From Tetrastigma voinierianum (lineage: Eukaryota; Streptophyta; Magnoliopsida; Vitales; Vitaceae), in the NCBI GenBank assembly GCA_016808115.1, contig JAEQBH010000194.1, positions 124,001 to 188,000 of the forward strand: a DNA stretch of 64,000 bases. Reading direction: 5' to 3'. Below, one piece after another: positions 22,236 to 32,824 of this stretch. The notes under the pieces were generated by a model. The model worked only from the letters and a program-made list of their open reading frames with translations. It did not search any database and was not told the DNA's origin. The stretch's first letter is position 1; every line of letters begins with the position of its first letter. The position numbers were made by a program, and so were the translations under genes.

Positions 22236-23496
22236 TAGCTTTCTGATCCCTACCCAGTGGAGACACGCTTATAGTTTGGCTGGGGTGGAAAGTTAGAGTT
22301 GGAAGTGTCATCTATCATATTTTGTTTTGTTTAAATTACTAACCGCTACTTGCTTTGTATGGGATCGTTTATATGTATGTATTGGCCAATAGTAGGCAAG
22401 GATCTTTTGTTGTGATTAGTATGTATTGTGTTTAGCTATGTTAAGCTTGTACTAGCTACTTTGGTTATATCAAAAGCTTTATAGCAGTATTTACATTTTT
22501 CTACACTTTTGCAAACCATTTTTGCTTCTATATTTTTGTGTTTATGCTCTTACCTTAAGTTGAAAAATATAGGCACTGTATGCTACCATAATGCTAGCAT
22601 AGTTCCATGCATGATTAAGTTTTTGGTTGGTTGTGATTCCAAAATATTCAACCTTGTTCATCCACCTTTAGCTAATCACACGCAAAGGCACACGCTTTCA
22701 TCAATAAAGTTGAGAAGCCGCATACCTTTTACTTTGCAAACAAAGCCTTGGGATTCGTTGGACGCAATCTATAATAGGTTTAGGTTACCCATAAAGGAAG
22801 ACCAATGAGTCTTCTATAAAGAAAAAGAAAAAGCAAAAAGAAAAAGAAAGGAGAAAAAGAGAATGAAAAGTCGTGACACTTTACCTTGAAACCCGAACAC
22901 AAACCCGAGGGCATATGGCGAAGCTTCAAGCCAGGCCCTAAGCCAATTGGTCGGGAGTCACCGACTTAGTGTTCGCTTACACGGGTGGATGGGTGGAGTT
23001 TAGCTTATTGTAGGTTCGATTTAAATCATTCGTCGGTGGTGAAACCTAAAGAGTTAGTGGCCGCATGACTTTTTGACTCGATGCCCTAAACCCACTGCGA
23101 AGTCAGTTTTCAAAAAGATTGCACTTACAATACAATCGAAGTAAGAAAAAGAGTGTAATCGAATCTATTTAGGTTGGCTCATCGCGAAGGTCTCGCGTAG
23201 CTTCGGGTTGTGAGGGAATGTTTTGAAGTGTACTATCGTTCAAACCGGTTACCTAAAACACTTAGATTTCGTGGAAGTTCGTGTCGACTTCCTTGAATCG
23301 ATGTTGCCCGAACTTGTTCCTATATGGAAATTGTTCTTCATGATGGTTTTTGTACAGAGTCTAAATTTTTTCATAATCGAAGATAAAGCCTCACTAGACA
23401 AACACTTTTGAATAGAATACCTGGCAAAAGCATACCGTGATGTCCTTGTATTATTTTTAGCATTTCTAAGGGATCACAAAGAATGTGTCGATTGGG
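22236..23496 (+). other. N3 3' untranslated region with internal polypurine tract
   Basis: Non-coding sequence between the third ORF and the 3' LTR. The words ctacacttttgcaaa-cattttt and ttccatgcatgatt are shared with N1 (43030-43150). A purine tract (aaagaaaaagaaaaagcaaa and on, about 22818-22862) ends about 635 bp before the LTR. It is flanked downstream by ccaattggtcgggagtcaccgac and acgggtggatgggt, conserved in N1, N5 and N7. Just before the LTR the expected PPT is weak (ctaagggatcacaaag, then gattgggtgg). Confidence 0.7.
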
Positions 23497-24900
23497 TGGA
23501 TTAAGACCAAAAAGTGCTATTTTCGAGTCCTATTTAAGATAGGTTTTGGAGTGCTTTTACGTACTAATCATATTATTTAAGCCGATTGACATGTATAGGT
23601 CCTTTAGTACTAATCGATTTTGTTTCGAGGTCGCTTTTGGTAGTTTTGCGTGCTCAGAAACCTTAACCATCATTTCAAGCTCGCATCGAAATCGAGCTAA
23701 TATATACCGAGTCGATGGGTTGTTATCAATTTTATCGCTTCCCTGATAAAGAACAATGTCGGGAAGATGAATACGCAGCTAGAGGAACGCGGCAAGCAGA
23801 TGGGGAATGGCAATTTCGCAGACATAGCGAAATTTTTGCAATCATAGCAAAATTTTCGCTATATGTTGAAGTTTCTCTACATAGCGAAATTTTCGCTATG
23901 GTAGCGAAATTTACTGTGCATAGCGAAATTCTCTGCAACGTGTTTTTTTATGATTCAAACGACCGCTGATTACACTCTTTTCCCTCAATGTAATCATAAA
24001 TATTTAGGATAGTTTGGTATTTTCGCATGTTTGGCGGGCTATAAGCCACAAGTATGAATATTTTGTAACCTAACTATTCATCAACGCAGCTTCATTTACG
24101 AATTCTTGTTTTGTTCCCATTTTTCTCTTTCTCTCCTCTTTCCTCATTTTCTAGGTCAGCCAAACACACCCTTTGATGATGACAACTCAAAGGATGTTCA
24201 CTGCTTCTCAAAACCTTGGAAGAGGAGGGTTGCTAGGTTGGTTGATGTGGCTCAGCAGTGTTCTCTGCTTTCATGAAGCGGGTGCATCAAGGTATTTGAA
24301 GCCTAAACTTTCAAAACTAGGTTTAAATTCTATTTAATGTATTTTCTTAGGTCAATACTTGGCATGCTTTAGGGTTCAATGTATTCTTATTGTTAGATAC
24401 ACTAACATCCATTAGATGTCATTTACGAGCCGCTGAAAGTAGGTTAAATGATTTATTTTCAACTGGAGGAACATTAAATGCTTAGTAAATGTTATGGTTC
24501 AAATAGGAATGTTACTAAGGGCTGGTTTTTAAAGTTAAACAAAGATCCGGTTTTGAAAATGACTATATGTCATTTGCCCTAATGCGAGGAAATAACCCTA
24601 GGACACCTCTACAACTCCATCATACCGAACTAGTGACCCAAAACTTCAAGGTCTTCTTTTTACATCTTATTTTAAATCAAGCCGCCGCCTTAGTGACAAC
24701 AACAACAACACTTTTTTTTTATGAAAATCCGAAAATCCAAATGAAAGCCTCACCATTTTGAATCATTATACAAGTCATTTGTAAGACGAAAACTCATCCC
24801 TGTGTTCGATCCTAAAGCCGCTATACTACAGTAGTTACGCTACGGCAGTAGGAGCAACTTAGGTATAAATTTTGTTGATTCATAACACCTACCGTGGCAC
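23497..24900 (+). mobile_element. N3 3' LTR, unit 1 of a tandem array
   Basis: Starts tggattaagaccaaaaagtgc (mutated TGATTAGTACCCAAAAAGTGC) and runs to accgtggcac, where it breaks off 7 bp short of the usual gaatca end and joins a second partial copy. Landmarks: gcgaaattttcgct array 23818-23930, hairpin region 24160-24200 (ccctttgatgatgacaactcaaaggatgtt), ctgaaagtaggttaaatg near 24433, and ttttgttgatt at 24871. Confidence 0.85.
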
Positions 24901-26020
24901 GTTTTCGCTATATGTTAATGTTTCGCTACATAGTGAAATTTCGCTATGATAGCGAAATTTTTGCTATCATAGCGAAATTTCACTATATAGCGAAATTTAC
25001 TGTGCATGTCAAAATTTCGCTATATAGCGAAATTTACTGTGCATAGAGAAATTCTCTGCAAAGTTTTTTTGTGATTCAAACGACTCAATTGTGATTAATT
25101 CCTCTTTTGCCCTCAATGTAATCATATTATTTAGGATAGTTTGGTATTTTCGCATGCTCAGGCTATATAAGCCATGCTATGAATATTTTGTAACCTAACT
25201 ATTCATTGAACGCTAGCTTCATTTACTTACTGCTTTGGTTCCCATTTTCTTCTTCTCTCCCTCTTCATTTCTAGCCGCCAAACACACCCCTCGAGGATGA
25301 CAACTCAAAGGATGTTCCTGGCCAAGCCTCAAAACTCAAGAGGAGGGCTGCTAGGTTGGTTGGATTTGGGTTTGGGTGTGTCTTCTGCTTTCATGAAGCA
25401 GTATCGTTGATGATACTAAACTTTCAAAACTAGGTTTAAAATGCTATTTAATGTATTTTCTTGGTCAACACGTGGCATGCTTTAGGTTCAAGTGTATTCT
25501 TATTGTTAGATACACGACATCCACGATGTCATTTACGAGCCACTCAAAGTAGGTTAAATGCTTTATTTTCAACTGCAGGAACATTAAATGCTCAGTAAAT
25601 GCTATGTTTCAAATAGGAATGTTACTTAAGGGTTGGTTTTTAAAGTTCAACAAAGATCTGGTTTTGGAAATGACTATATGTCATTTGCCCTTATGCGAGG
25701 AAATAACCCGAGGACACCTCTACAACCCCATCATACCGAACTAGTGACCCAAAACTTCAAGGTCTACTTTTTAAATCTTATTTTAAACTGCTTTCAGTCA
25801 GCTTAGTGACAACAACAACCACACTTTTTTTATGCAAATTCGAAAATCCAAATGAAAGCCTCACCATTTTGAATCATTATACAAGCCTATTTGTAAGACT
25901 TAAACCCATCCTTGTGTCAACTTCTAGAGCCGCTACACTCCAAGTAAAGAGTTACGCTACTTCGCAAAGAGGAGCAACTTAGGTATAAATTTTGTTGATT
26001 CATAACACCTACTGTGGCAC
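24901..26020 (+). repeat. Tandem partial LTR, unit 2
   Basis: Begins gttttcgctatatgttaatg, which corresponds to the middle of U3 in unit 1 (about 23847), and runs to actgtggcac at 26020. It is 1120 bp. It lacks the first ~350 bp of the LTR. It contains a perfect 24-bp palindrome at 25012-25035, a TATA region (ggctatataagcc, about 25160-25172) and the hairpin region at 25280-25320. The join ggcac/gttttcgc is identical to the next join, so the array arose from one event or by unequal exchange. Confidence 0.9.
25012..25035. repeat. Perfect 24-bp palindrome in LTR U3
   Basis: AAATTTCGCTAT is immediately followed by its exact reverse complement. Around it (24900-25050) are at least six more gcgaaattt or aaatttcgc half-sites facing both ways. 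The array lies upstream of the TATA box, so it is a candidate protein-binding or cruciform-forming U3 element. Confidence 0.9.
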
Positions 26021-26166
26021 GTTTTCGCTATATGTTGATGTTTCGCTACATAGCGAAATTTACTATGCATAGAGAAATTTCGCTATGATAGCGAAATTTT
26101 CCCTATATAGCGAAATTTACTATGCATGGTGAAATTCTCTGCAACGTGTTTTTTTATGATTCAAAC
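26021..26166 (+). repeat. Tandem partial LTR, unit 3, left piece
   Basis: Begins gttttcgctatatgttgatg after the second ggcac join and ends tatgattcaaac, where N4 is inserted. The missing remainder resumes at 40200 (gactccgttttgattaattcc), giving the same continuous order as in units 1 and 2 (gattcaaacgact...gattaattcc). Confidence 0.9.
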
Positions 26167-26589
26167 TGTCACACCCCGAATCCCGGTCCGACCCGATTGG
26201 TGGATCCGAACTGAGTTCTAGCGAGACCATAATCGGGACTCTTACCTGATTTTTTTTTAAACCGAACTGGTACTTGTGAGTATGGCCCACATCTTATAAA
26301 AGAATCAAAATATCATATACATATCAAAGAACTACCACCGGAGTGGTGTCCATCAAAATCTATACACATTTACCGAGTCCCATTTACAAATACAAAAACT
26401 ATACTTTTACATTTACAACTCACTTAACCTACACGTAGGAACCCCTATGTGGTTTGCCCACTGTGATGCTATGTTTGTCGATACCTTCTCCTGCACTCCA
26501 CGGATTAAAACCCGTGCTAAGCTTTACGCTTTCTTAGTGGAAAACATTATACGAAACATAAATACATATAACGTAACGAGGTATCAGTA

Positions 26590-28255
26590 TTAATTCATAA
26601 TGAACTTATCTGAATTACTTAGGCTGAGACTTATGCTTATTCAGACTTATACTTATCACATTCTGATCTTATACTTACTCGGGAATTACACTTATGGCAG
26701 ACTTATCCTTATTTGGATCTTATACTCATAGCACTCATTCTTATCCGGGTCTTATACTTATAGCAATCGGATCTTATACTTATAACACATACTTATTCTT
26801 GATAAATCTTACATACCCATTAGGACTCCCAAGGAAATATATACTTTAATACGTCAATTGATAATTATCTCGAAGTCAAGATACATATTTATACTTATGT
26901 TTGTGTCGGTTTATATATATACTTATTTAGGTCTCCCCAAATGAAGCTTTATATCGAACTTATGCGATGCCAATACCGGACTTATACTTATTTCGATCTC
27001 CCATAGGGTTCTGAGAACCTGCTTATCTGATTAGCAATCGGGTATGGGCTATTTATATCTATCTCTCAGTCTCCGCGGGGTTTACAAAACATATATACGG
27101 GTTTACACTTGCCAGGAGGTACCGAAGGTATCACCGGAGATGGGCGATATCTTGGATTAAGCGAACTTGCAACTCCACGGGAGTACCATAAGCCTACTTG
27201 ATCAATTGTCTACTCGATACCAACTTTGTGTTAGTATATCTAAGCCCTAGTTTAGTATACTATGCTCATGCGAGTACTCGTAAGATACTACGGAGTTTAT
27301 CCATTTGGGGGCTTATGCGAATGCCCGTGGGTACTCTGAAGTGTCGGTCTACGAAATTGCAGGCGTGGGTACTTGGGAACTTATGTTGTACGGAGATAGT
27401 ACTTGTACTGAGTCTATCCTTGTCTTCTGGATCTCTACTTGGCACTCTACGAGGAGTTTGATGCATTGTTCGAGACACATACTTGTATTTCGGATCACGA
27501 TCGTGCGGAGCGCGATACATGTTTCGGATCTTGCTCACATCTTCTGGAGCATATATCTTATCTTCTTGGAGATTATCTTGTATTACAAAAACTTAGACAT
27601 CCGAGATCTTATACATGTCTTCACGAGCATATGCTATCTTTGCAGGGCTTACCTGCGGTATTACAAAACTTGTTGTTCTTATCTTACGGGATCTTGTGTG
27701 TGCGAAGGTACGTAGGTACGATAAGTCGGGGCTCATCGAGGAATGTCACATGCCAGGTCAGAGATCAAACTTCTCTGAGATCACGGAGGAACGTGTGAGT
27801 CTTTTTGGCTGAGTGCAGGATCACGAGATTCATTATGCGGAAATGATAACCGTGGATTCTGGCCCGGACATACTTGATACACATAACTTGTACTTATTTT
27901 TGCAGGTATAGAGTACCAGTATGTACTATCGAGCTTATACTTATTTTGCCCGTCTGAGAGTACCCTTAGGTACTATTGGACTTATACTTGTCGACCTCCA
28001 GTAAGTTACACTAGTTTCTTCTTATCTTGGGAACTTATGCTTATAACGAATATTGTATGTTCATTCGGGACTCCATTAGGAATTTATAGAGGCAATGCTA
28101 TTCCCAGGTATATTTCTTGTGCGGAGTACCCTTAGGTACCTCTTGGGATTACGTGTACAAAAAGTACCAGCAGTACTCTGAGCAAATTCAAAGATGCAGA
28201 AGCTGAGTCCTCTGAGAACATATCTGAGGAGGTACCAGTAGGTACATTCGGATAT
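26590..28255. repeat. ttatacttat-rich and gtacc...ggtac inverted-repeat region in N4
   Basis: Degenerate repeats. The word (a/c)ttat(a/g)cttat occurs many times between 26625 and 27000 and again at 27890-28050. From 27110, inverted repeats of the form gagtacc-(3-6 bases)-ggtact recur at about 27118, 27265, 27703, 27918, 27959, 28117, 28167 and 28229 with varied spacer. It looks like an old tandem array whose unit contained both elements. Confidence 0.7.
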
Positions 28256-28399
28256 TTATATTCATTTCTTTATTCTTGATGATCTTATCATATAACTGTT
28301 GGATTGCTTAGACCAGTAATACGGAATGAGTAGGACACAACACAATAGTACCCAAAGGTCACGATGCGATGCGAGGTGTGTCGTAGCGCACGAAATGGG

Positions 28400-28680
28400 A
28401 GTAAGCAGCGGCGGAAGAGTGCCATCGCGCTAATTGAAATGCCGTACTAATGTGCGAAACGCGGTGAGGTGCCTTCGCGCAATCGAGTACGTTAATGTGC
28501 GAGAAGCACGGTCAGAGTGCCGTTACCACTAATCGAAATTGCGAGAAGTACTAATGTCTTGAAGCACGGTCGAGAGTGTCGTGTACTAATCAAAAAAGTG
28601 CCGAAGTGCCCGCTATACGTGCACACGGTTTGATTACGGTGCATACGTGCGCCGCGTGCGAAGTGCCATGTCATTCAATA
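28400..28680. repeat. About 50-bp GC-rich tandem repeat in N4
   Basis: The box (a/g)gtgcc(a/t)tcgcgc or its variants starts at about 28419, 28469, 28515 and 28573 (spacings 50, 46, 58). Each is followed by cta-atcgaaatgc-like and gtactaatgtgcgaagcacgg-like words. It is more GC-rich than the flanks. Confidence 0.75.
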
Positions 28681-29891
28681 AGCGGTCTTTGGCGGTTTAC
28701 AATTATATGAGTTAACACTGTATCATATATAATAAGGGGCATTCTTAACCACGATATGTTTTTATGACATATTGCCATTTCCATGTTCATGTTTCAATTT
28801 GTTTCATGTTTCATATCCTATTCGAGGTTTCATGCCTATTCCATACCTTTTCAGATGCCTCTGGGAATACGTATATTCCTGCACATCGGTCATGTATTGC
28901 ATCCTCAATGCATCTCGCACTTGTATGAGACAGGATCATTTTGATTGAATATTCAAGCTTCAGGTGTGGCATTTTCAGTGCCAGCTTCATTAGTTCACAA
29001 GGGTTTACACTAGAGGATAGTTTGCAATATTCATTTTCAGTGCCTTGTCTCCATATTTGACGATGGTTCTTTGTACTCTTTTTAAATCTCTAAGGTGCTA
29101 TGGGAGTTCTATTCCAAATGGAATCACTAATTTGGAGCACGGAACTCAAGATACGTCTATCGAGACTACTCTATATTAAGCGATGCAGGAATTGGATTGT
29201 GGCCCCACATTGAGTGAATTTTGGGCCCGCCCAGAGTCAGGGTGACAATGTCTATTTCTTTATGTTCGATTTTCCTTTAAGTCTATTTTAGTGGCCACTT
29301 GAATCACTCCAGATCGGATAAGAAATGAAGTAAGATTATATGAATCAAAATGATGGCCCAGGAAAACGAGCGAGGTGTCTGATACACCTCTAGGTGTCTG
29401 CCGTACCGTTGGCCAAAGCCCCGGGGCCCAAAGTGTACGGTGCGAGTTCGGGGTGTACGGTACATGTCACGAAAATTGCCCGAGTGTGTGTTTTCACCCA
29501 TTTTCCATTTTTGATGCAAATCAACTCTACCTTCAACAGCACATCAAAACCATTTCAAATTCACCTTATAATCTCTTTTCTATTCAGTTCATCTTTCAAT
29601 TACATGTCTTTCTTCAAAACTCTTTCATGAATTCCTTCAAAATCATTCTAATATGGGTCACAACCCATACACAAATCAAACATGATGATTATTTAGGGTT
29701 TATTAGCCCAATGGCTCGATTCTTGTTATTTAACATGTATCAATCCTTAAGAGGAGGGATTTCATACTTATCTTGGGCCATTTAGAGTTTTCAACCCACC
29801 TTCAATAAATCTTTGATTAGGAAGGAAATCTAACAAGCCACAGAATTTGGAACTCATAAACTTTTAGAATCCCATACAAAAATCCATATTG

Positions 29892-31645
29892 TGATTCTAT
29901 CGTTTCAGTGCCTGCTACCCACTTACAAAAAATTTGAGCTAAAATCAACAAAATTTATAAGTTCCTACTCTCTTGCCGTGATCAGAAGCTCTTTGGAGTA
30001 TGAGTGATTAAGTCGAACACGGGGATGGGTTTTCATCTAGAAATGATTTTATAAAGTGCAGAAGGTAAGGCTTTCTATTTGGACTTTTTGGTTGTGTTTC
30101 AAAAAGCGTTTGGGGAGACGGTTTGAAAGCGTGAATGTAAGCGAAGAGTTAAAGGTGAAAAAGAGTTAACTTTGTGAAGAGTGGAGTCACTAACTTGGCA
30201 GGATTAGAATGACAAGTGTCTCGGGTTTATCCTCACGTTATGACATCTGACCTATAGTCAATGGCATGCTTGGGATCTCATATGTTTAGCCCAGCAAGCC
30301 TCACACCCTTGGAAACAACTCCTATTTGAGTCAATGATGTAACATCTGAGTTATATTATTCATTTAAAACCCTAACATTTAATATCATCTCGGAGGCTCG
30401 TAAAGAGACCATCTAATGACCCACCGGTGCATCTAGCAATAGTATGCCTTGTGTATCACTGGCTGTAATGGAATTATTATTTGTCAATAACATTAAATGC
30501 TATGCAACCCTAATTTGAAACCTAACATATAAATATCATTTTAGAGGGCTGTGTGTCAAGAATCACGAGTACCTCTCTCACGTGAGATAATATGCCTGCT
30601 TTGGATCACTAAGCATGTGTTGAGTGTGACATTCAGTGTTATCGACCCTATTTTGAGAAGATGAGGGCCATAAATGCAATACACAGCTTTTTGTACAGAG
30701 GACAACATGCATATATGCCCCACCACTAGCTAGCTTCCTTCCTCTTCAAAGAAAGGAGAGCAGCAAACATCTCTTGAGTTGTCTCATCCTCAGAGGGGTG
30801 TTTAACGTAGAAAGAGAGGAGAGAGAGAAAGAGGAGAGAGAAAGAAAAAAACTTAGAAACCTAATTAGAAATATAAGACTTTGACACAAAAATGAGAAAA
30901 CTTACAAAAAGAATATTCTCTCCCCCAAATTGTGCTTAGGGTTACAAAACAAGAGAGTTTATATAGGCCACCTCGATACATGAAAATACCAAAAACCTAT
31001 CAACTTGGCTAAGTTAAAGGACAATAGAGTAATACACCAATTTTGGAGTCGGTTTACGGCATTAATTACAAAACATGACGAGGCATTAATTATTAAAATT
31101 TGAAAATTTATAACTAGCGAAATCACAGTATAGCGAAAATAGAAAGGCTTATTAAGCAGAATCGAGAATTTGGCTAGCTAAAGCGAAATTTAGCTATTCA
31201 AGCGAAATTGTAAATCATGTATTTTCGCTAAAAGCAGATGCCTAAGCGAGCACATTGTCATCTATGAAATTTGTCATTTATTCTGAACTTGCGAAATATT
31301 TGCTAAGCACGAGTACCGCAAGTTGCTTTATGAGTGCGAATTTAAGATTCTGTTTCACCTCCACCTTGCCCACTTTGCATCGAATTTTCTTCACTTTGCC
31401 TTTTGTTTCTCTAAATTAGATTCTTGGGCTGGTTGATGAGGCGAACATTGGGATCACATCGCAGTTCATCATTTGACTCGAGATTGGACCAGTCGCATGA
31501 AACACACCAAGAAGCAACCAAAAAATACCCTCAAGTAGTAAGTGGTACTAAGAAGACTTGAACACTTCAATTGGTATAATGACATGATTAATGTAAGCAC
31601 TCAAAACCTATCTAATATAGGGTTGAAATTGCTGGGCACTAATCA
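29892..31645 (-). mobile_element. N5 3' LTR (minus strand)
   Basis: The clear homologous part starts at tgagctaaaatcaac (29934) and ends gggcactaatca (31645). The extra 29892-29933 stretch (tgattctatcg...) may be the mutated terminal tgattcgtgcc. Length is about 1.71-1.75 kb. It includes tagcgaaat arrays (31115-31330), a TATA box (minus strand, complement of tttatatagg, about 30957-30967) and the hairpin (30765-30812). The next bases, caccccatt, are the complement of the PPT (minus-strand AATGGGGTG). Confidence 0.85.
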
Positions 31646-32824
31646 CACCCCATTGGCGTTGCCCCAGTCCCTTAGCAATACAAAATAAAAAGAATGCATA
31701 TGTAATTGATTATAAAGTTGTGATTAAAGGTTTCTCTTTGCATGTAGTATTGCCTTGTTTGGTAGTCAGTTTGAAGAAGGCGATATTATGAGGTCAGTGT
31801 AAGAACTTGTTTGGAATTAAGCTGGGTTCCTGTTCTCTCCTTTTAAGATTCTAAGTCATGGTTTCTCTTCTGCTGGTCATCATCAGAAATTGCAGAAATT
31901 GTCTCTCCCCAACCTAGCCTTGGGTGACCTTGGCGTTGAACAACCTAGATGGGATAGTTCGCACTTCTTTCTTTATTAAACTATATTGTATAGGATGCAA
32001 TGCTTAAAATTAGGCTTGTACCAAAGTCAGGTATGGCAGGGTCCACGATGACTCCCAACCAATTAAGGTTTAGGGCATCAAGCCAAAAGGATCACTTGAC
32101 CACAATTCACCCCGGACTCCGAATGACTTCGAAAATCAAGCACCTACAAATCGTTAGACTCTACCTATCCACCCATGTAACAAACACTAAATCGATGACT
32201 CCCAACCAATTGGGCATAAGGCATCGAGGTTTCAAAGGCTTCGCCATACACACCCCTCGGACCGTGCTCATGGGTTTCAAGAAATTTTGACTATTTTCTT
32301 TTCTTCTTTTTCTTTTTCTTTTTCTTTCTGCTTTTCTTTTCTTTTTCTTTTTTGAAGACAACATTGGTCTTCAAAGTATGGAGTAACACAAACCTATCCT
32401 GGGTTGCCATGTAAGAGTAGGCTATCTGTGAAAGACGAACAAATTCACCGGCTATTAAATCAATATAGGGTGCGGTGTGAATTGAGGGACCAAGTTGAGC
32501 ATCTTGGGCGTAAAGAAGTGACCAAAAATTGTTTTAAGCATGGAATTTGTTCTATTATAGAGGTGACAAAAAATAATGATTCAATTTTCAAAGCATTAAA
32601 TTGTCCAATTGTAGCAATTCATTGTTGAGTCAGAAAGAAAACATTTACACACTAAAGTAAAGCCTGTGAAACATGATATGTCTAATTTGTAAATATATAA
32701 AATTTGAATAACGATATAGCCAAAATGGCTAATACATGAATACAAAAGCTAAAAACACAAATATCCTTTACTCTACCCTTGTGTACATATAAATCAGATC
32801 TGATGGCGGTTGATAAAGTGATAA
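31646..32824 (-). other. N5 3' untranslated region with internal polypurine tract
   Basis: Counterpart of 22236-23496. The pyrimidine run tttcttttcttctttttctt and on (32290-32356) is a purine tract on the coding strand, about 645 bp from the LTR. Flanking words (tatccacccatgtaac, atgactcccaaccaattggg) match N3, N1 and N7. No ORF. Confidence 0.75.

Larger units (their letters stand above)
26167..29891 (+). mobile_element. N4 left part: LTR-type insertion, probably a solo LTR of about 4.2 kb
   Basis: Begins tgtcacaccccgaatcccgg, typical of the 5' end of large chromovirus-type (Tekay/Del) LTRs. Together with its right part (39714-40194, ending gaggtgttaca) it is flanked by the 5-bp duplication caaac (26162-26166 and 40195-40199). 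It contains no recognisable gag or pol: the long open frames at 27198-27812 lie in repetitive sequence. Contents: ttatacttat repeats (26590-27000 and 27880-28000), gtacc/ggtac inverted-repeat units (27110-28255), a ~50-bp repeat (28400-28600), and then unique-looking sequence. I interpret it as a solo LTR; a non-autonomous element with no coding sequence is the alternative. No internal PBS was found. Confidence 0.65.

Noticed and set aside
27198..27812. Cluster of overlapping open frames up to 136 codons
   Set aside because: They lie in the repetitive part of N4, overlap in two frames and have no recognisable motif.
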